Notes under the pieces: model-generated
The model's input: only the letters and a program-made list of their open reading frames with translations
Told to the model about the DNA's origin: nothing
Databases searched by the model: none
Assembly: GCF_009737085.1 (NCBI RefSeq)
Contig: NZ_WOVL01000035.1
Coordinates: forward strand, 1 to 49,767
Source: Paenibacillus sp. NEAU-GSW1
GTDB lineage: Bacteria; Bacillota; Bacilli; Paenibacillales; Paenibacillaceae
Direction: 5' to 3'
Length of the DNA stretch: 49,767 nucleotides
Shown here: positions 15,167-24,038 of the stretch, in pieces
Layout: each line of letters starts with the position of its first letter
How positions within the stretch are numbered: position 1 is the stretch's first letter
Position numbers and translations under genes: made by a program

Positions 15167-16042
15167 TTACCCATTAACGACCTCGCCGCCGTTCACATGC
15201 ATGACTTGTCCGCTTACGAAGCTGGCGTCGTCGGAAGCTAAATAGACGTATGCGCCAGCCAATTCGTAAGGCTGACCGGCTCGTTTCATTGGCGTATCGG
15301 AGCCGAAGGTCGACACGGACTGCGCATCAAAGCTGGCTGGAATAAGCGGTGTCCAGACCGGACCTGGAGCTACGCCGTTAACGCGAATGCCTTGCTCAGC
15401 AAGATTGGCGGAAAGCGCCCGGGTGAACGCGACGATCGCTCCTTTCGTCGCCGAATAATCGATCAGCGTCGGATTGCCGCGATAAGCGGTAACCGATGTT
15501 GTATTAATAATTGCTGCGCCTTGCTTTAAATGAGGGAGCGCCGCCTTCGCCAGGAAAAACATCGCGTATACGTTTGTTCGGAAGGTCGCCTCCAGCTGTT
15601 TCTCTGTAATATCCTCAAGCCTTTGCTGCACATGCTGCTCGGCGGCATTGTTAACAACGATATCGAGCTTGCCGAATTCGAGCACCGTTTTCTCGACGGC
15701 CTCTCGGCAAAACGTTTCATCGCCGATATTACCCGGAAGCAATAAGCATCGTTTCCCGGTTTGCTCGATTTCGTTTTTAACCAGCTTTGCGTCCTCGTGT
15801 TCATTCAAGTAGAGCACCGCAACGTCGCAGCCTTCCATAGCATAAGCGATGGCGACAGCTCGGCCGATGCCGCTGTCTCCTCCGGTAATAATCGCCGTTT
15901 TTCCTGCGAGCTTGCCCCCTGCTTTATAGTTCTCTGATTTATAGACCGGCAACGGATTCATCTGTGCTTCGATTCCCGGCTGCTGATTTTGATGCTGAGG
16001 CGGGAACTGCGGCGTTTTTTGATTGTTGGACGATGAAGTCAT
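15167..16042 (-). CDS. Short-chain dehydrogenase/reductase (GSP39/YhdF/YdaD type)
   Basis: A 291-residue SDR with the 40-residue Gln/Pro-rich N-terminal extension of the Bacillus general stress protein 39 group. The cofactor motif is TGGDSGIG at 53-60, NNAAEQ follows at 131, and the catalytic residues are Ser183, Tyr196 and Lys200 (YSATKG). It reduces or oxidises a small carbonyl or alcohol with NAD(P); the substrate is unknown. The ATG at 16042 follows GGAAGGAG; the upstream in-frame ATG at 16063 has no site. In Bacillus, relatives belong to the general stress regulon. Confidence 0.92.
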   Translation of the reverse strand: MTSSSNNQKTPQFPPQHQNQQPGIEAQMNPLPVYKSENYKAGGKLAGKTAIITGGDSGIGRAVAIAYAMEGCDVAVLYLNEHEDAKLVKNEIEQTGKRCLLLPGNIGDETFCREAVEKTVLEFGKLDIVVNNAAEQHVQQRLEDITEKQLEATFRTNVYAMFFLAKAALPHLKQGAAIINTTSVTAYRGNPTLIDYSATKGAIVAFTRALSANLAEQGIRVNGVAPGPVWTPLIPASFDAQSVSTFGSDTPMKRAGQPYELAGAYVYLASDDASFVSGQVMHVNGGEVVNG

Positions 16043-16150
16043 GACGAATGCTGCTCCTTCCAAGTTTACGATGATGTTCTATTTTGTTGCATCTGCCCGA
16101 GCTTCATACCTAAATTCGTCAGATACATTTCAATAGAGTTATTTTTCTAA

Positions 16151-16180
16151 TTGACAATGATTATCATTTGAATTTATACT
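16151..16180 (+). promoter_or_regulatory. Fur-controlled promoter of the efe operon
   Basis: TTGACA at 16151-16156 and TATACT at 16175-16180 are separated by 18 bases. A Fur box, TGACAATGATTATCATTTGA (16152-16171), covers the -35 and spacer, close to the TGATAATNATTATCA consensus. Iron-loaded Fur would block transcription of the efeO-efeB-efeU genes. Confidence 0.88.
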
Positions 16181-16242
16181 TTAATTTAGTGCTAAAACAA
16201 ACAGATCGAGACAGAGCAAAGATTATTTAAGGGGATGCAGAG

Positions 16243-17109
16243 ATGAAATTGAAACTGACAGCATTGGTACTCGCTAGTGCGCTCGTATTTACGGGCTGCG
16301 GATCGAATAATACGGACAATAAAGCGGCGGACGCTCAGCCGGCTGCTTCGGCAGACAACAGCGGCAATTCCGCTGCCAAGGTTGAAGACTGGGATGCAAT
16401 TACAGAGCAATACCGTCAATTTGCAATTGAACAAGCGGACTCATTCGTCATTGAAACGGAAAAATTCGTAACAGCGGTAAAAACAGGCGACGTAGAAGGC
16501 GCCAAGAAGCTCTATGCGCCGACACGCATGTACTTCGAGCGGATCGAGCCGATTGCCGAAGCGCTCGGCGATTTCGATCCGAATATCGACGCGCGCGAGA
16601 ATGACGTCGAAGAGAAGGATTGGAGAGGCTTCCACCGCATCGAGCAAGCGCTGTGGGAGAAGAACACTACGGATGGCATGGAGGGCTATGCCGATACGCT
16701 GCTTCAAGACGTCAAGCTGCTTCGCGCTTTGATGGAGACAGTTGAAGTAGAACCGAGCCTGCTTGTAACAGGTGCCGTTGAATTGCTCAATGAAGTATCT
16801 TCATCGAAAGTGACAGGCGAGGAAGAACGCTACTCGCACACCGATCTTTACGATTTCGCAGCTAACGTGGAAGGCGCAAAGAAAATATATGAGCTGCTTC
16901 AGCCAGAGTTGAAAAAACATAATGCTGAACTGGAAGGCGAAATCGGCAAAAGCTTCAGCAGCCTGGAGGACGCGCTCGGTTCGTACAAAAATGCCGACGG
17001 CTACGTCTCTTACCTGGAGCTTAAAGAAGAAGACACGAAGAAGCTAAGCCAATTGCTGGACGCGCTCGCTGAGCCGTTGTCGCAAATGGGCACCATCCTG
17101 GGGGCGTAA
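16243..17109 (+). CDS. efeO: EfeO-type iron uptake lipoprotein (imelysin/M75 domain)
   Basis: A 288-residue exported lipoprotein; the lipobox VFTGC places the lipidated Cys at residue 19. A Ser/Asn/Ala-rich linker follows to about residue 48. The rest is the imelysin-like M75 helical domain with the HRIE metal-site motif at 131-134. It lacks the cupredoxin domain of E. coli EfeO, as is usual in Firmicutes. It probably binds ferrous or ferric iron outside the membrane and hands it to EfeB and EfeU. It is the first gene of the Fur-controlled operon; efeB starts four bases after it. Confidence 0.93.
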   Translation: MKLKLTALVLASALVFTGCGSNNTDNKAADAQPAASADNSGNSAAKVEDWDAITEQYRQFAIEQADSFVIETEKFVTAVKTGDVEGAKKLYAPTRMYFERIEPIAEALGDFDPNIDARENDVEEKDWRGFHRIEQALWEKNTTDGMEGYADTLLQDVKLLRALMETVEVEPSLLVTGAVELLNEVSSSKVTGEEERYSHTDLYDFAANVEGAKKIYELLQPELKKHNAELEGEIGKSFSSLEDALGSYKNADGYVSYLELKEEDTKKLSQLLDALAEPLSQMGTILGA

Positions 17110-17113
17110 TCCG

Positions 17114-18412
17114 ATGACAGATAACAATAACCGGCTAACGGAAGATAATGTGCTGGAAAAACCGATGAGCCGCAGAGATATGCTGCGGCTGACTGGAGCG
17201 GGGGGCGCCGGGCTATTGCTTGGCGCCGCTGGCGTTAGCGGCCTTATGGGCGCGTTCGGCGGCAAAGCAGCCAAGCCTGCTGCGGCGAGTGCAGATGCCA
17301 GCACAATTATCGATTTCTACGGCGAGCATCAAGCGGGAATTGTTACGCCTGCTCCTGACTTTCTGCTTTTTGCGGCATTCGATCTGACGGTAACGGACAA
17401 AGAAGATGTGCGCAAGCTGTTTCAAGCTTGGACGACAGCGGCAGCCGCGTTGGCAAAAGGGCAGATGCTCGGCGAAAGCAATGATAACGAAAACTTGCCT
17501 CCTTCTGACACAGGAGAAGCCGCAGGCTTATCTCCTTCAAGGACGACGATTACGTTCGGCGTAGGCGCTTCCTTCTTCGATTCCCGTTTTGGATTTGCTT
17601 CGAAGCGGCCTGAGGCGCTTGTCGATCTTCCAGCTTTCGGCGGCGACGAGCTGCAGGAGGAATGGACTGGCGGCGATATCGGCGTACAGGTCAATGCCGA
17701 CGATATGCAGGTCGCGTTCCACGCGCTCCGCAGCCTCGCCCGCATCGCTCGGGGCAAGGCGGTATTGCGTTGGACGCAGGAAGGCTTTCAACGGACGGCG
17801 AAAGCGGACCCGGCAGGCTCCACGCCGCGCAATTTGATGGGTTTTAAAGATGGGACGGCTAATCCGGATGTGAAAGATTCGGTTAAGATGAATAAAATCT
17901 TGTGGGCGCAAGCTGAAGACGGCGCCCCTTGGATGGCAGGCGGCACGTATATGGTCGCGCGCCGCATTCGGATCCGCGTTGAAGTGTGGGACCGTTCGAC
18001 GCTTGGCGATCAAGAAGCGACGTTCGGACGCCACCGCGACAGCGGAGCGCCGCTAGGCAGTAAAAACGAGTTCGACAAGGTCGATCTGGCGAAGCTTGGC
18101 GAAGACGGCAAGCCTCTAATTCCAGTCAACTCGCATGTTGCGCTAGCGCGCGGCGACGGTTCGATTGAAATATTGCGCAGAGGCTACTCGTATTCGAGCG
18201 GCATGGACAAACGGACCGGTCAATTGGACGCCGGACTTATGTTTGTCGGATTCAATCGCGATCCTCGCAAGCAATTCATTCCGATGCAAACGAAGCTGGG
18301 CAAGAGCGATACGCTGAACGAATATATCGTTCATACCGGCAGCGCAATGTTTGCTTGCTTCCCAGGCGTGAAGCAAGGCGGATACATCGGCGAAACGTTG
18401 TTCCAGGCTTAA
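17114..18412 (+). CDS. efeB: EfeB deferrochelatase/DyP-type heme peroxidase
   Basis: A 432-residue Tat substrate. The twin-arginine motif SRRDMLRL is at 19-26, followed by a hydrophobic glycine-rich stretch to about residue 48. The DyP-type peroxidase body contains the GFKDG motif at 243-247, whose Asp acts in peroxide chemistry. Together with EfeO and EfeU it oxidises Fe2+ outside the membrane for uptake; release of iron from heme has also been proposed for this family. It lies four bases after efeO. Confidence 0.94.
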   Translation: MTDNNNRLTEDNVLEKPMSRRDMLRLTGAGGAGLLLGAAGVSGLMGAFGGKAAKPAAASADASTIIDFYGEHQAGIVTPAPDFLLFAAFDLTVTDKEDVRKLFQAWTTAAAALAKGQMLGESNDNENLPPSDTGEAAGLSPSRTTITFGVGASFFDSRFGFASKRPEALVDLPAFGGDELQEEWTGGDIGVQVNADDMQVAFHALRSLARIARGKAVLRWTQEGFQRTAKADPAGSTPRNLMGFKDGTANPDVKDSVKMNKILWAQAEDGAPWMAGGTYMVARRIRIRVEVWDRSTLGDQEATFGRHRDSGAPLGSKNEFDKVDLAKLGEDGKPLIPVNSHVALARGDGSIEILRRGYSYSSGMDKRTGQLDAGLMFVGFNRDPRKQFIPMQTKLGKSDTLNEYIVHTGSAMFACFPGVKQGGYIGETLFQA

Positions 18413-18457
18413 TGGCCTCATTATTGTACTTTTATTTAGAGAGGGGCTGCCATTGCG

Positions 18458-20296
18458 ATGCGAAGAGAAACAGCATTCGATAATGGACAATGGCGTAGAT
18501 TGGCCGGTCTGCTTCTGCTGCTGATGCTCGTAATTAGTATGCTTTCAGCTGGCTTGTCGCAAGTTCCAGCGGCGGCGGCTTCGTCAGCGCAGAACGAGAA
18601 AGCAGAGCTTGACCAGTTGCTGCCAACGGTCGGCGGGGCGCTTGCTGCTGCCGGGCAGAGCGATTGGGAAAGCGCGGCAAAGCATGTGAATGACGCCAAT
18701 GCGTTGTGGAAGGAACTGGATAAGAAGCCGTCCAGCTTGGCAGCGGACGTGGACTCTTCTTTTGCGCATGCCGTAAAAACGCTTGCCAATGTGGAGAAGG
18801 AGCCTGGCGAAGCGAAAGCGGCTCTTACCGCTTTGACGAAAGCGATCAATAGCTTTGTGAAGAGCGAGACAGCGGCGGAGAAGGCTGAGCTGTCGGGCAA
18901 GGAAGCTGCTGCAAGCTTGCTGCCGAACGCGGAGCAGCTGCTCGCGCACATTGAAGCGGGCGACTGGAGCAAGGCAAGCGCAGTTTATAAAACAATCAAT
19001 GACGGCTGGCCGCCGATTGAAGCTTCGATCCGAAGCGAAAACTTTGCTGTATACGGCAAGCTTGAAACCGCGATGAGCATGATCCGTATCGCGTTGCAGG
19101 CTGAGCCGCCGCGAGCCGAGCAGGCGGCGGAGCAAACGAAAGCTTTTATCGCATTGATCACAGATTACAAGGACGGCAAAATCGTTCAAGCGGCGGAGCC
19201 CGAATCAAGCGATATGACGATTGCCGATCTTATCGTTATTTTAGATAAAGCTTCAGCCGACATTGCCGCCGGCCATTACAATGAAGCAGACGGGCAAATG
19301 CAATCGTTTATTGCGGCATGGCCCTCCGTTGAGGGGCAAGTGCAGCTTCGTTCCGCAGATACGTACAGCAAGATTGAAATTAAAATGACCGATGTGTCGA
19401 AATATGTGCTGGCGGACCCGCCAGCGCCGGATAAAGCGGAAGCGGTCATCGAATCGATGCGCGGACTGCTTCAGCCGCTCGTAGCCGACGCGAAGTATAC
19501 GGCATGGGATGCGGGCATGATTTTGCTTCGCGAAGGGCTTGAAGCGATTCTCGTTCTGGCGGCGCTGCTGGCCTACTTGAAACGAACGGGCAATCAAGCC
19601 AAAAGCGTATGGGTTTGGTCAGGCGTCTGGACCGGCCTTGGACTTAGCGTCCTTGCCGCTGTTCTGCTGACGACCGTCATTGCCCAGGCAGCAGCAGGCA
19701 GCGCGCGCGAGGCGATGGAAGGGATTACCGGCCTTGTATCTGTCCTGCTTATGCTGACAGTAGGCAATTGGCTGCATAATAAATCCAATATGCGGGCTTG
19801 GAACAGCTATATCGACGGCAAAATGGGCAATGCCCTTGCGAAAGGCAGCCTTTGGTCGCTGTTCATCGTTTCCGGGCTTGCAATATTGCGCGAGGGCGCG
19901 GAGACGACCATATTTTATGTTGGCATGGCCTCCTCCATCGCTGCTGGCGATATGATTCTCGGTATTGCCGTTACGTTTGTTCTGTTGTTGGCGCTCGGTT
20001 TTGCCATTATCCGATACAGCGCCAAGCTTCCGATCAGGCCGTTCTTCCTTATTGCATCAGCGCTTATCTATTACCTCGTCGTTCGCTTCCTCGGGGAAAG
20101 CATACATTCGCTTCAAGTCGCTTCGTGGCTGCCGGCGCATTCATCTTCCGGACTGCCGACGATCAGCTTTCTTGGCGCGTATCCGACTTGGGAAACGGCG
20201 ATTCCGCAGCTTGCCGTTCTGGCAGTCATTATTGCAAGAATCGCATGGGTACAGCTGGGTAAAAAGGCGAAGATCGGGAATGCGGCAACCGAATAA
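18458..20296 (+). CDS. efeU: EfeU/FTR1-type iron permease with repeated N-terminal ectodomain
   Basis: A 612-residue protein. Residues 20-42 are a signal peptide. Residues about 45-345 form a helical ectodomain with three similar units of about 100 residues, each opening with a (S/G)(D/H)(W/Y)..A motif at 68, 169 and 272. Residues 352-605 form the FTR1 permease with both iron-binding signatures REGLE (358-362) and REGAE (478-482). It imports Fe3+ after oxidation by EfeB. The SD AGAGAGGGG lies upstream. It completes the three-gene iron operon in the order O-B-U. Confidence 0.93.
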   Translation: MRRETAFDNGQWRRLAGLLLLLMLVISMLSAGLSQVPAAAASSAQNEKAELDQLLPTVGGALAAAGQSDWESAAKHVNDANALWKELDKKPSSLAADVDSSFAHAVKTLANVEKEPGEAKAALTALTKAINSFVKSETAAEKAELSGKEAAASLLPNAEQLLAHIEAGDWSKASAVYKTINDGWPPIEASIRSENFAVYGKLETAMSMIRIALQAEPPRAEQAAEQTKAFIALITDYKDGKIVQAAEPESSDMTIADLIVILDKASADIAAGHYNEADGQMQSFIAAWPSVEGQVQLRSADTYSKIEIKMTDVSKYVLADPPAPDKAEAVIESMRGLLQPLVADAKYTAWDAGMILLREGLEAILVLAALLAYLKRTGNQAKSVWVWSGVWTGLGLSVLAAVLLTTVIAQAAAGSAREAMEGITGLVSVLLMLTVGNWLHNKSNMRAWNSYIDGKMGNALAKGSLWSLFIVSGLAILREGAETTIFYVGMASSIAAGDMILGIAVTFVLLLALGFAIIRYSAKLPIRPFFLIASALIYYLVVRFLGESIHSLQVASWLPAHSSSGLPTISFLGAYPTWETAIPQLAVLAVIIARIAWVQLGKKAKIGNAATE

Positions 20297-20303
20297 AATG
20301 CAG

Positions 20304-20337
20304 GATGTCCGAGAGCAAGGCGCGGACATCTTTTTTT
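20304..20337 (+). terminator. Terminator of the efe operon
   Basis: Stem GATGTCCG / CGGACATC with an 11-base loop, followed by TTTTTTT. Confidence 0.93.
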
Positions 20338-20366
20338 ATGTATCATCTGTGGTAAAATGATACATA
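20337..20366. promoter_or_regulatory. Perfect 10-bp inverted repeat, candidate operator
   Basis: TATGTATCAT (20337-20346) and ATGATACATA (20357-20366) are exact inverse complements separated by ten bases. The spacer and right arm contain TAAAAT, a possible -10 element. It lies 28 bases before the LapA-like gene. Confidence 0.5.
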
Positions 20367-20393
20367 AGCATGAATTGAAAGCGGGGTGCCCGA

Positions 20394-20723
20394 ATGAAAG
20401 GCCAAAGCTTGCTGATCGCCGCACTGGCGTTCGCGTTCGTCATCGCATTGTTCGCGGTCATCAACGTGGACTCGGTGCAAGTCAATTTTTTATTTACAAA
20501 GACGAATATTCCGCTCATTCTCGTTATTCTCGCCTCAACTCTGTTAGGCGGGCTGACCGTCGGGCTGTTTGGGGGCATTCGCCAATTCAAGCTGCAGCGC
20601 AGCGTTCGTTCGTTGGAGAAACGCATTGCAGAGCTGACAGCGGGACAACAGCCTGAATACTCCGAGAAAGCGGCTGGCGCAAATGCCGAACCAGTCTTTG
20701 AAAAAGCAAACGAGGGCGAGTAA
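20394..20723 (+). CDS. LapA family (DUF1049) membrane protein
   Basis: A 109-residue protein with two transmembrane helices (about 5-27 and 38-62), the hallmark NVDSVQVNF and LLGGLTVG segments of the LapA/DUF1049 family, and a charged coiled C-terminal tail in the cytoplasm. In Gram-negatives the family assists lipopolysaccharide assembly; here, without an outer membrane, the role is unknown. A strong inverted repeat lies just upstream. Confidence 0.85.
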   Translation: MKGQSLLIAALAFAFVIALFAVINVDSVQVNFLFTKTNIPLILVILASTLLGGLTVGLFGGIRQFKLQRSVRSLEKRIAELTAGQQPEYSEKAAGANAEPVFEKANEGE

Positions 20724-20786
20724 TCAGTCTTGCCGTTTGACGTTTTGCTTGATATGCTAGAAAGTGAATAAAAGCGAGGTGATCGT

Positions 20787-20987
20787 ATGTCCGCTAATGA
20801 AACAAACAATGAAGCTGTTGAGGCGAAAAAACCGCTCTCGCAAGCGGAAAGAGCCAAGCAATTGCTTGCTCAGAAGAAGCAAGGCGCAAATGCGCTCGGC
20901 AAGAAGCATCAATCGACCAGTATGCAAGAAATGAAAAGCCAAAACACCAAAAAAGTAAACAATCAGCGTAAAAAAATGGGCGTCTAA
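20787..20987 (+). CDS. Small basic hypothetical protein
   Basis: A 66-residue, lysine- and glutamine-rich protein (LSQAERAKQLLAQKKQGANALGKKH, then a basic end). It has no hydrophobic segment. GAGGTG lies seven bases before the ATG and a terminator follows, which supports a real gene. No family is recognised; the basic character would fit nucleic-acid or ribosome contact, but that is only a suggestion. Confidence 0.7.
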   Translation: MSANETNNEAVEAKKPLSQAERAKQLLAQKKQGANALGKKHQSTSMQEMKSQNTKKVNNQRKKMGV

Positions 20988-21005
20988 TCCGTTTTCAGCG
21001 CAATC

Positions 21006-21050
21006 AAGACCTTCCTCCCAGCCTTTCGGCTTGGAGCGAAGGTCTTTTTT
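21006..21050 (+). terminator. Terminator after the small basic protein gene
   Basis: Stem AGACCTTC...CCAGCC / GGCTTGG...GAAGGTCT with loop TTTC, followed by TTTTTT. Confidence 0.9.
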
Positions 21051-21129
21051 ATATTCATTTAAGGGTATATTCCAATGTTGAATGCCTATCCTTGTACCAT
21101 AAAGCGGTAAGGAGAGGAAGGCGCTATCC

Positions 21130-22557
21130 ATGCTGATGCCTACGATGCCTGACTCGAAAACAATTAAGCAGCTTTGCTTCATGGCTGCGATCGTTATATT
21201 AGCTGTCGCGGCGCAGGATCGTTCTTCCCGAATCGTACCGGCATTATCTTCCCACACGGATCTGCAAGCCCTGCCGTGGACGGTGCACGTCACTTCAAGC
21301 GGATATAATTATAGGCTAGCCAAGCTGGAGCCGGTGAATGGCGCTTATCTTGGCGCATATGTGCTGCAGGATCGCAAGATCGGCTGCAGTATGAGCGAAT
21401 TTAACCGCAGGACAGGCAAACGGCATGCGAGCTTTTTCAAATATGTCGGATATGGCGAACCGTTTCCTGCAGAATGGGTAGAGCAAGTAAAGGCCGAGGG
21501 CGCGTTTCCGCATATCGCTTGGGAACCGAACGGCGGTCTGGCGGAAGTAACGGACAATGACTATTTACGCGGCTTTGCAAGAGCGGCCGATCAGTCGGGC
21601 GTGCCGATTTTTTTGCGCTTTGCGTCGGAAATGAACGGGATGTGGACAGCATATAGCGGCAATCCGGAACAATATATCCAAGTATGGCGGATGGTTCATG
21701 ATATTTTTGAGAAGGAAGCGCCGCAGGTGGCGATGGTATGGACGGTATTGAACGTGCCGGAGAAGCCGATCGAAAGCTTTTATCCCGGCGACCGGTACGT
21801 GGATTGGGTCGGCGTTAACGTTTATAATGTCAAATACCACAATGGCGATGCGATGCAGGCGTCGGATTTTGAAGATCCGCTAAAGCTGATTGATTACGTA
21901 TACAATCGATTTAGCCGCGCGAAGCCGATTCAATTGTCCGAATACGGGGCGACCCATTATACTTCGGTGGACCGCACAGAAGATATAAATTATGCGGCGG
22001 ATAATATTAAGCGTCTGTATTCGCTGCTGCCTCATTACTATCCGCGCGTTAAGGCGGTCTTTTATTTCGACGTCAATAATTTGATTGAATATAATCAAGC
22101 TCGGCGGGTAAACGATTATTCGATCACTAACGAGCCGAAACTGCTTCAAACATACCGTAAAGCAACGTCCGATCCGTACTATTTGAGCCGATTGCAGCTG
22201 CCGGCTGAGGATGGGGAAAGAACGGTCAGCGAGCGTTTTACATATCGAGGTGCTATTTTTCTACAAAATGGCGTATTGTACGTCGACGAGGCTTTTTTCA
22301 CGCGGATGCTGAAGACTGAGATGTATTGGCCTTTGAGCCCGGAGGGGCCGGTCTATTTGACAAGATGGCTGTCTGAAGCGGATAAGCTGCTAACCGCACA
22401 GTCCGAGCCGATTCGGCATAAAATATGGAGCGGATATAAAATCGACGGCACAGTTCCAATTTACAGGGATTTGAACGCGCTTCCGTTGATTGAAATAGCT
22501 GAAAAGCTGGGCTTTCAGGTAAAAGTGAACGGAACTAACATAAATATTCGAGAATGA
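21130..22557 (+). CDS. GH26-like glycoside hydrolase with copper-amine-oxidase-like C-terminal domain
   Basis: A 475-residue exported or membrane-anchored protein, with a hydrophobic helix at about 13-28. The catalytic domain (about 65-370) closely parallels that of the 4190-5821 protein, including RFASEMNG (Glu167, acid/base) and LSEYGA (Glu271, nucleophile). The C-terminus differs: residues about 385-475 resemble the N-terminal 'stalk' domain of copper amine oxidases used as a cell-wall module in Paenibacillus. Start alternatives at 21136 and 21145 exist; GGAGAGGAAGG precedes all of them. The substrate is unknown. Confidence 0.82.
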   Translation: MLMPTMPDSKTIKQLCFMAAIVILAVAAQDRSSRIVPALSSHTDLQALPWTVHVTSSGYNYRLAKLEPVNGAYLGAYVLQDRKIGCSMSEFNRRTGKRHASFFKYVGYGEPFPAEWVEQVKAEGAFPHIAWEPNGGLAEVTDNDYLRGFARAADQSGVPIFLRFASEMNGMWTAYSGNPEQYIQVWRMVHDIFEKEAPQVAMVWTVLNVPEKPIESFYPGDRYVDWVGVNVYNVKYHNGDAMQASDFEDPLKLIDYVYNRFSRAKPIQLSEYGATHYTSVDRTEDINYAADNIKRLYSLLPHYYPRVKAVFYFDVNNLIEYNQARRVNDYSITNEPKLLQTYRKATSDPYYLSRLQLPAEDGERTVSERFTYRGAIFLQNGVLYVDEAFFTRMLKTEMYWPLSPEGPVYLTRWLSEADKLLTAQSEPIRHKIWSGYKIDGTVPIYRDLNALPLIEIAEKLGFQVKVNGTNINIRE

Positions 22558-22620
22558 ATTAGTCCATCCCCTCGCATAATGTACATGCAGCACAATTATC
22601 ATCATGACGGAGGGATTACG

Positions 22621-23325
22621 ATGACGGCGATCAAAAGCTCTTCTATTAGCGTCTATTTGCTTGCCGGAGTTGCCACGACTCAAACCGCTTTTAACGAATG
22701 CAAAGAAAAGCTGGATAAGTTGTTTCGCGCAGACGGTCTGGACCCGTTTATTCATATTTTGCATCCCTATGGCGATGCTAGCCGCAATTTATACAGGCAA
22801 ATTGTAGAAGTGGGAAGCGATCTCAGTAACCGAATTGGCATTGGACGAGTTGGCGGACGGGCCGCATTCCGTAAAATAATGGAAAACATTCGCGATAAAG
22901 ATGAACCGATGCTGCTTATCGGACATAGCGGCGGAGGCGTTGCCGCTTATCAGGCAGGCAGAATGCTGCACAATCAGAAGCTGTCTCGCAACTATCGAAT
23001 CGTACAGGTCGGATCACCCAGAGTGCCGATTCAACCCGATATGCAGGAGCGGGTTTGCTATTTCCATTCCGTTGATTCGGATGGCAAGCCGAATGATCCG
23101 ATTACCCGAATCGGCAGCTGGGGCGGTTGGATTGCGGATAAGGGAAGCGCGGTGCCGCGCTGGAATCGAATGAAATACGCGCCGGTCAAGGTAGAGGGAA
23201 TTCCGACTATCGGCGGACATGCCCATTATTTCCGCGGCAATCATCCTTATATCGATCAAGATTCGATATGTAATTTGGATAAAACGATCGAGCGTGTTCG
23301 TCATTGGTTGAAAGGCTGGAACTGA
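22621..23325 (+). CDS. Lipase-like alpha/beta hydrolase
   Basis: A 234-residue cytosolic protein with the nucleophile elbow GHSGGG (Ser103) and, around 115-135, a VQVGSPRVP segment like class 3 lipases. A possible acid residue lies in FHSVDSDGKPNDP and a late His in GGHAHYF. The substrate is unknown. The start at 22621 follows GACGGAGGG; an in-frame ATG at 22579 lacks a site. It lies 63 bases after the GH26-like gene and may be co-transcribed. Confidence 0.82.
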   Translation: MTAIKSSSISVYLLAGVATTQTAFNECKEKLDKLFRADGLDPFIHILHPYGDASRNLYRQIVEVGSDLSNRIGIGRVGGRAAFRKIMENIRDKDEPMLLIGHSGGGVAAYQAGRMLHNQKLSRNYRIVQVGSPRVPIQPDMQERVCYFHSVDSDGKPNDPITRIGSWGGWIADKGSAVPRWNRMKYAPVKVEGIPTIGGHAHYFRGNHPYIDQDSICNLDKTIERVRHWLKGWN

Positions 23326-23389
23326 TTCGGTACACTGAATATAGCAAGCATTTTATGCTGTATTCAGGGATCAGGGAGGCGGAAAGCGA

Positions 23390-24034
23390 ATGGCGAACAC
23401 CCATATCTTTACTAAGCGTGAGGAAATTGCGAATGCGGTTACGCATGGGATTGGAACGGGTCTTAGCATTGCCGCTTTAGTGCTGCTTATTGTTTTTGCA
23501 GCAATAAAAGGAACGGCTTTTCACGTCGTAAGCTTCACCATTTACGGAAGCGCAATGCTTTTGTTGTATGTGGCTTCAACGCTCGTTCATAGCTTTCCAG
23601 AAGGCAAAGCGAAACGAATATTTGAATCGCTGGATCATTCTTGCATATACGTATTTATTGCCGGCACTTACACGCCGATTGTTCTTCATATCGTTCAAGG
23701 CGCATTAGGCTGGGTACTGTTTGGCATCGTATGGGGCTGCGCGGTTATAGGTGTCGTGTTCAAATCGATGTTTGCGTCCAAGTTCCTTTTTACGTCCACG
23801 ATTGTGTACATTGCAATGGGCTGGCTTATCGTTTTTGCCTGGAAGCCGTTAACGACCCGTTTAGCTCCAGGCGGCTTGCAGCTGCTTATTGCCGGAGGCC
23901 TTTTGTATACGGTCGGCACTATTTTTTATATGTGGCGCGCTTTTCCGTATCATCATGCCGTTTGGCATTTGTTTGTTATAGGCGGCTCGGTCGTACACTT
24001 CTTTGCGATTTTGCTTTATATTTTGCCGGCCTAA
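23390..24034 (+). CDS. Hemolysin III/TrhA family membrane protein (PAQR superfamily)
   Basis: A 214-residue protein with seven hydrophobic segments. The conserved polar residues of the family are visible: NAVTHGIG near the start, LVHSF, FESLDHSCIY and the C-terminal HHAVWHLFV. These form a metal site inside the membrane in PAQR proteins. Bacterial members regulate membrane homeostasis (TrhA); true hemolysin activity is unproven. GGGAGG lies 12 bases before the ATG. Confidence 0.92.
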   Translation: MANTHIFTKREEIANAVTHGIGTGLSIAALVLLIVFAAIKGTAFHVVSFTIYGSAMLLLYVASTLVHSFPEGKAKRIFESLDHSCIYVFIAGTYTPIVLHIVQGALGWVLFGIVWGCAVIGVVFKSMFASKFLFTSTIVYIAMGWLIVFAWKPLTTRLAPGGLQLLIAGGLLYTVGTIFYMWRAFPYHHAVWHLFVIGGSVVHFFAILLYILPA

Positions 24035-24038
24035 TAAG

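Noticed and set aside
18070..18080. Further TTCGACA (Spo0A core) matches, for example inside efeB
   Set aside because: They lie within coding sequence, and a seven-base core is expected several times in a window of this size.
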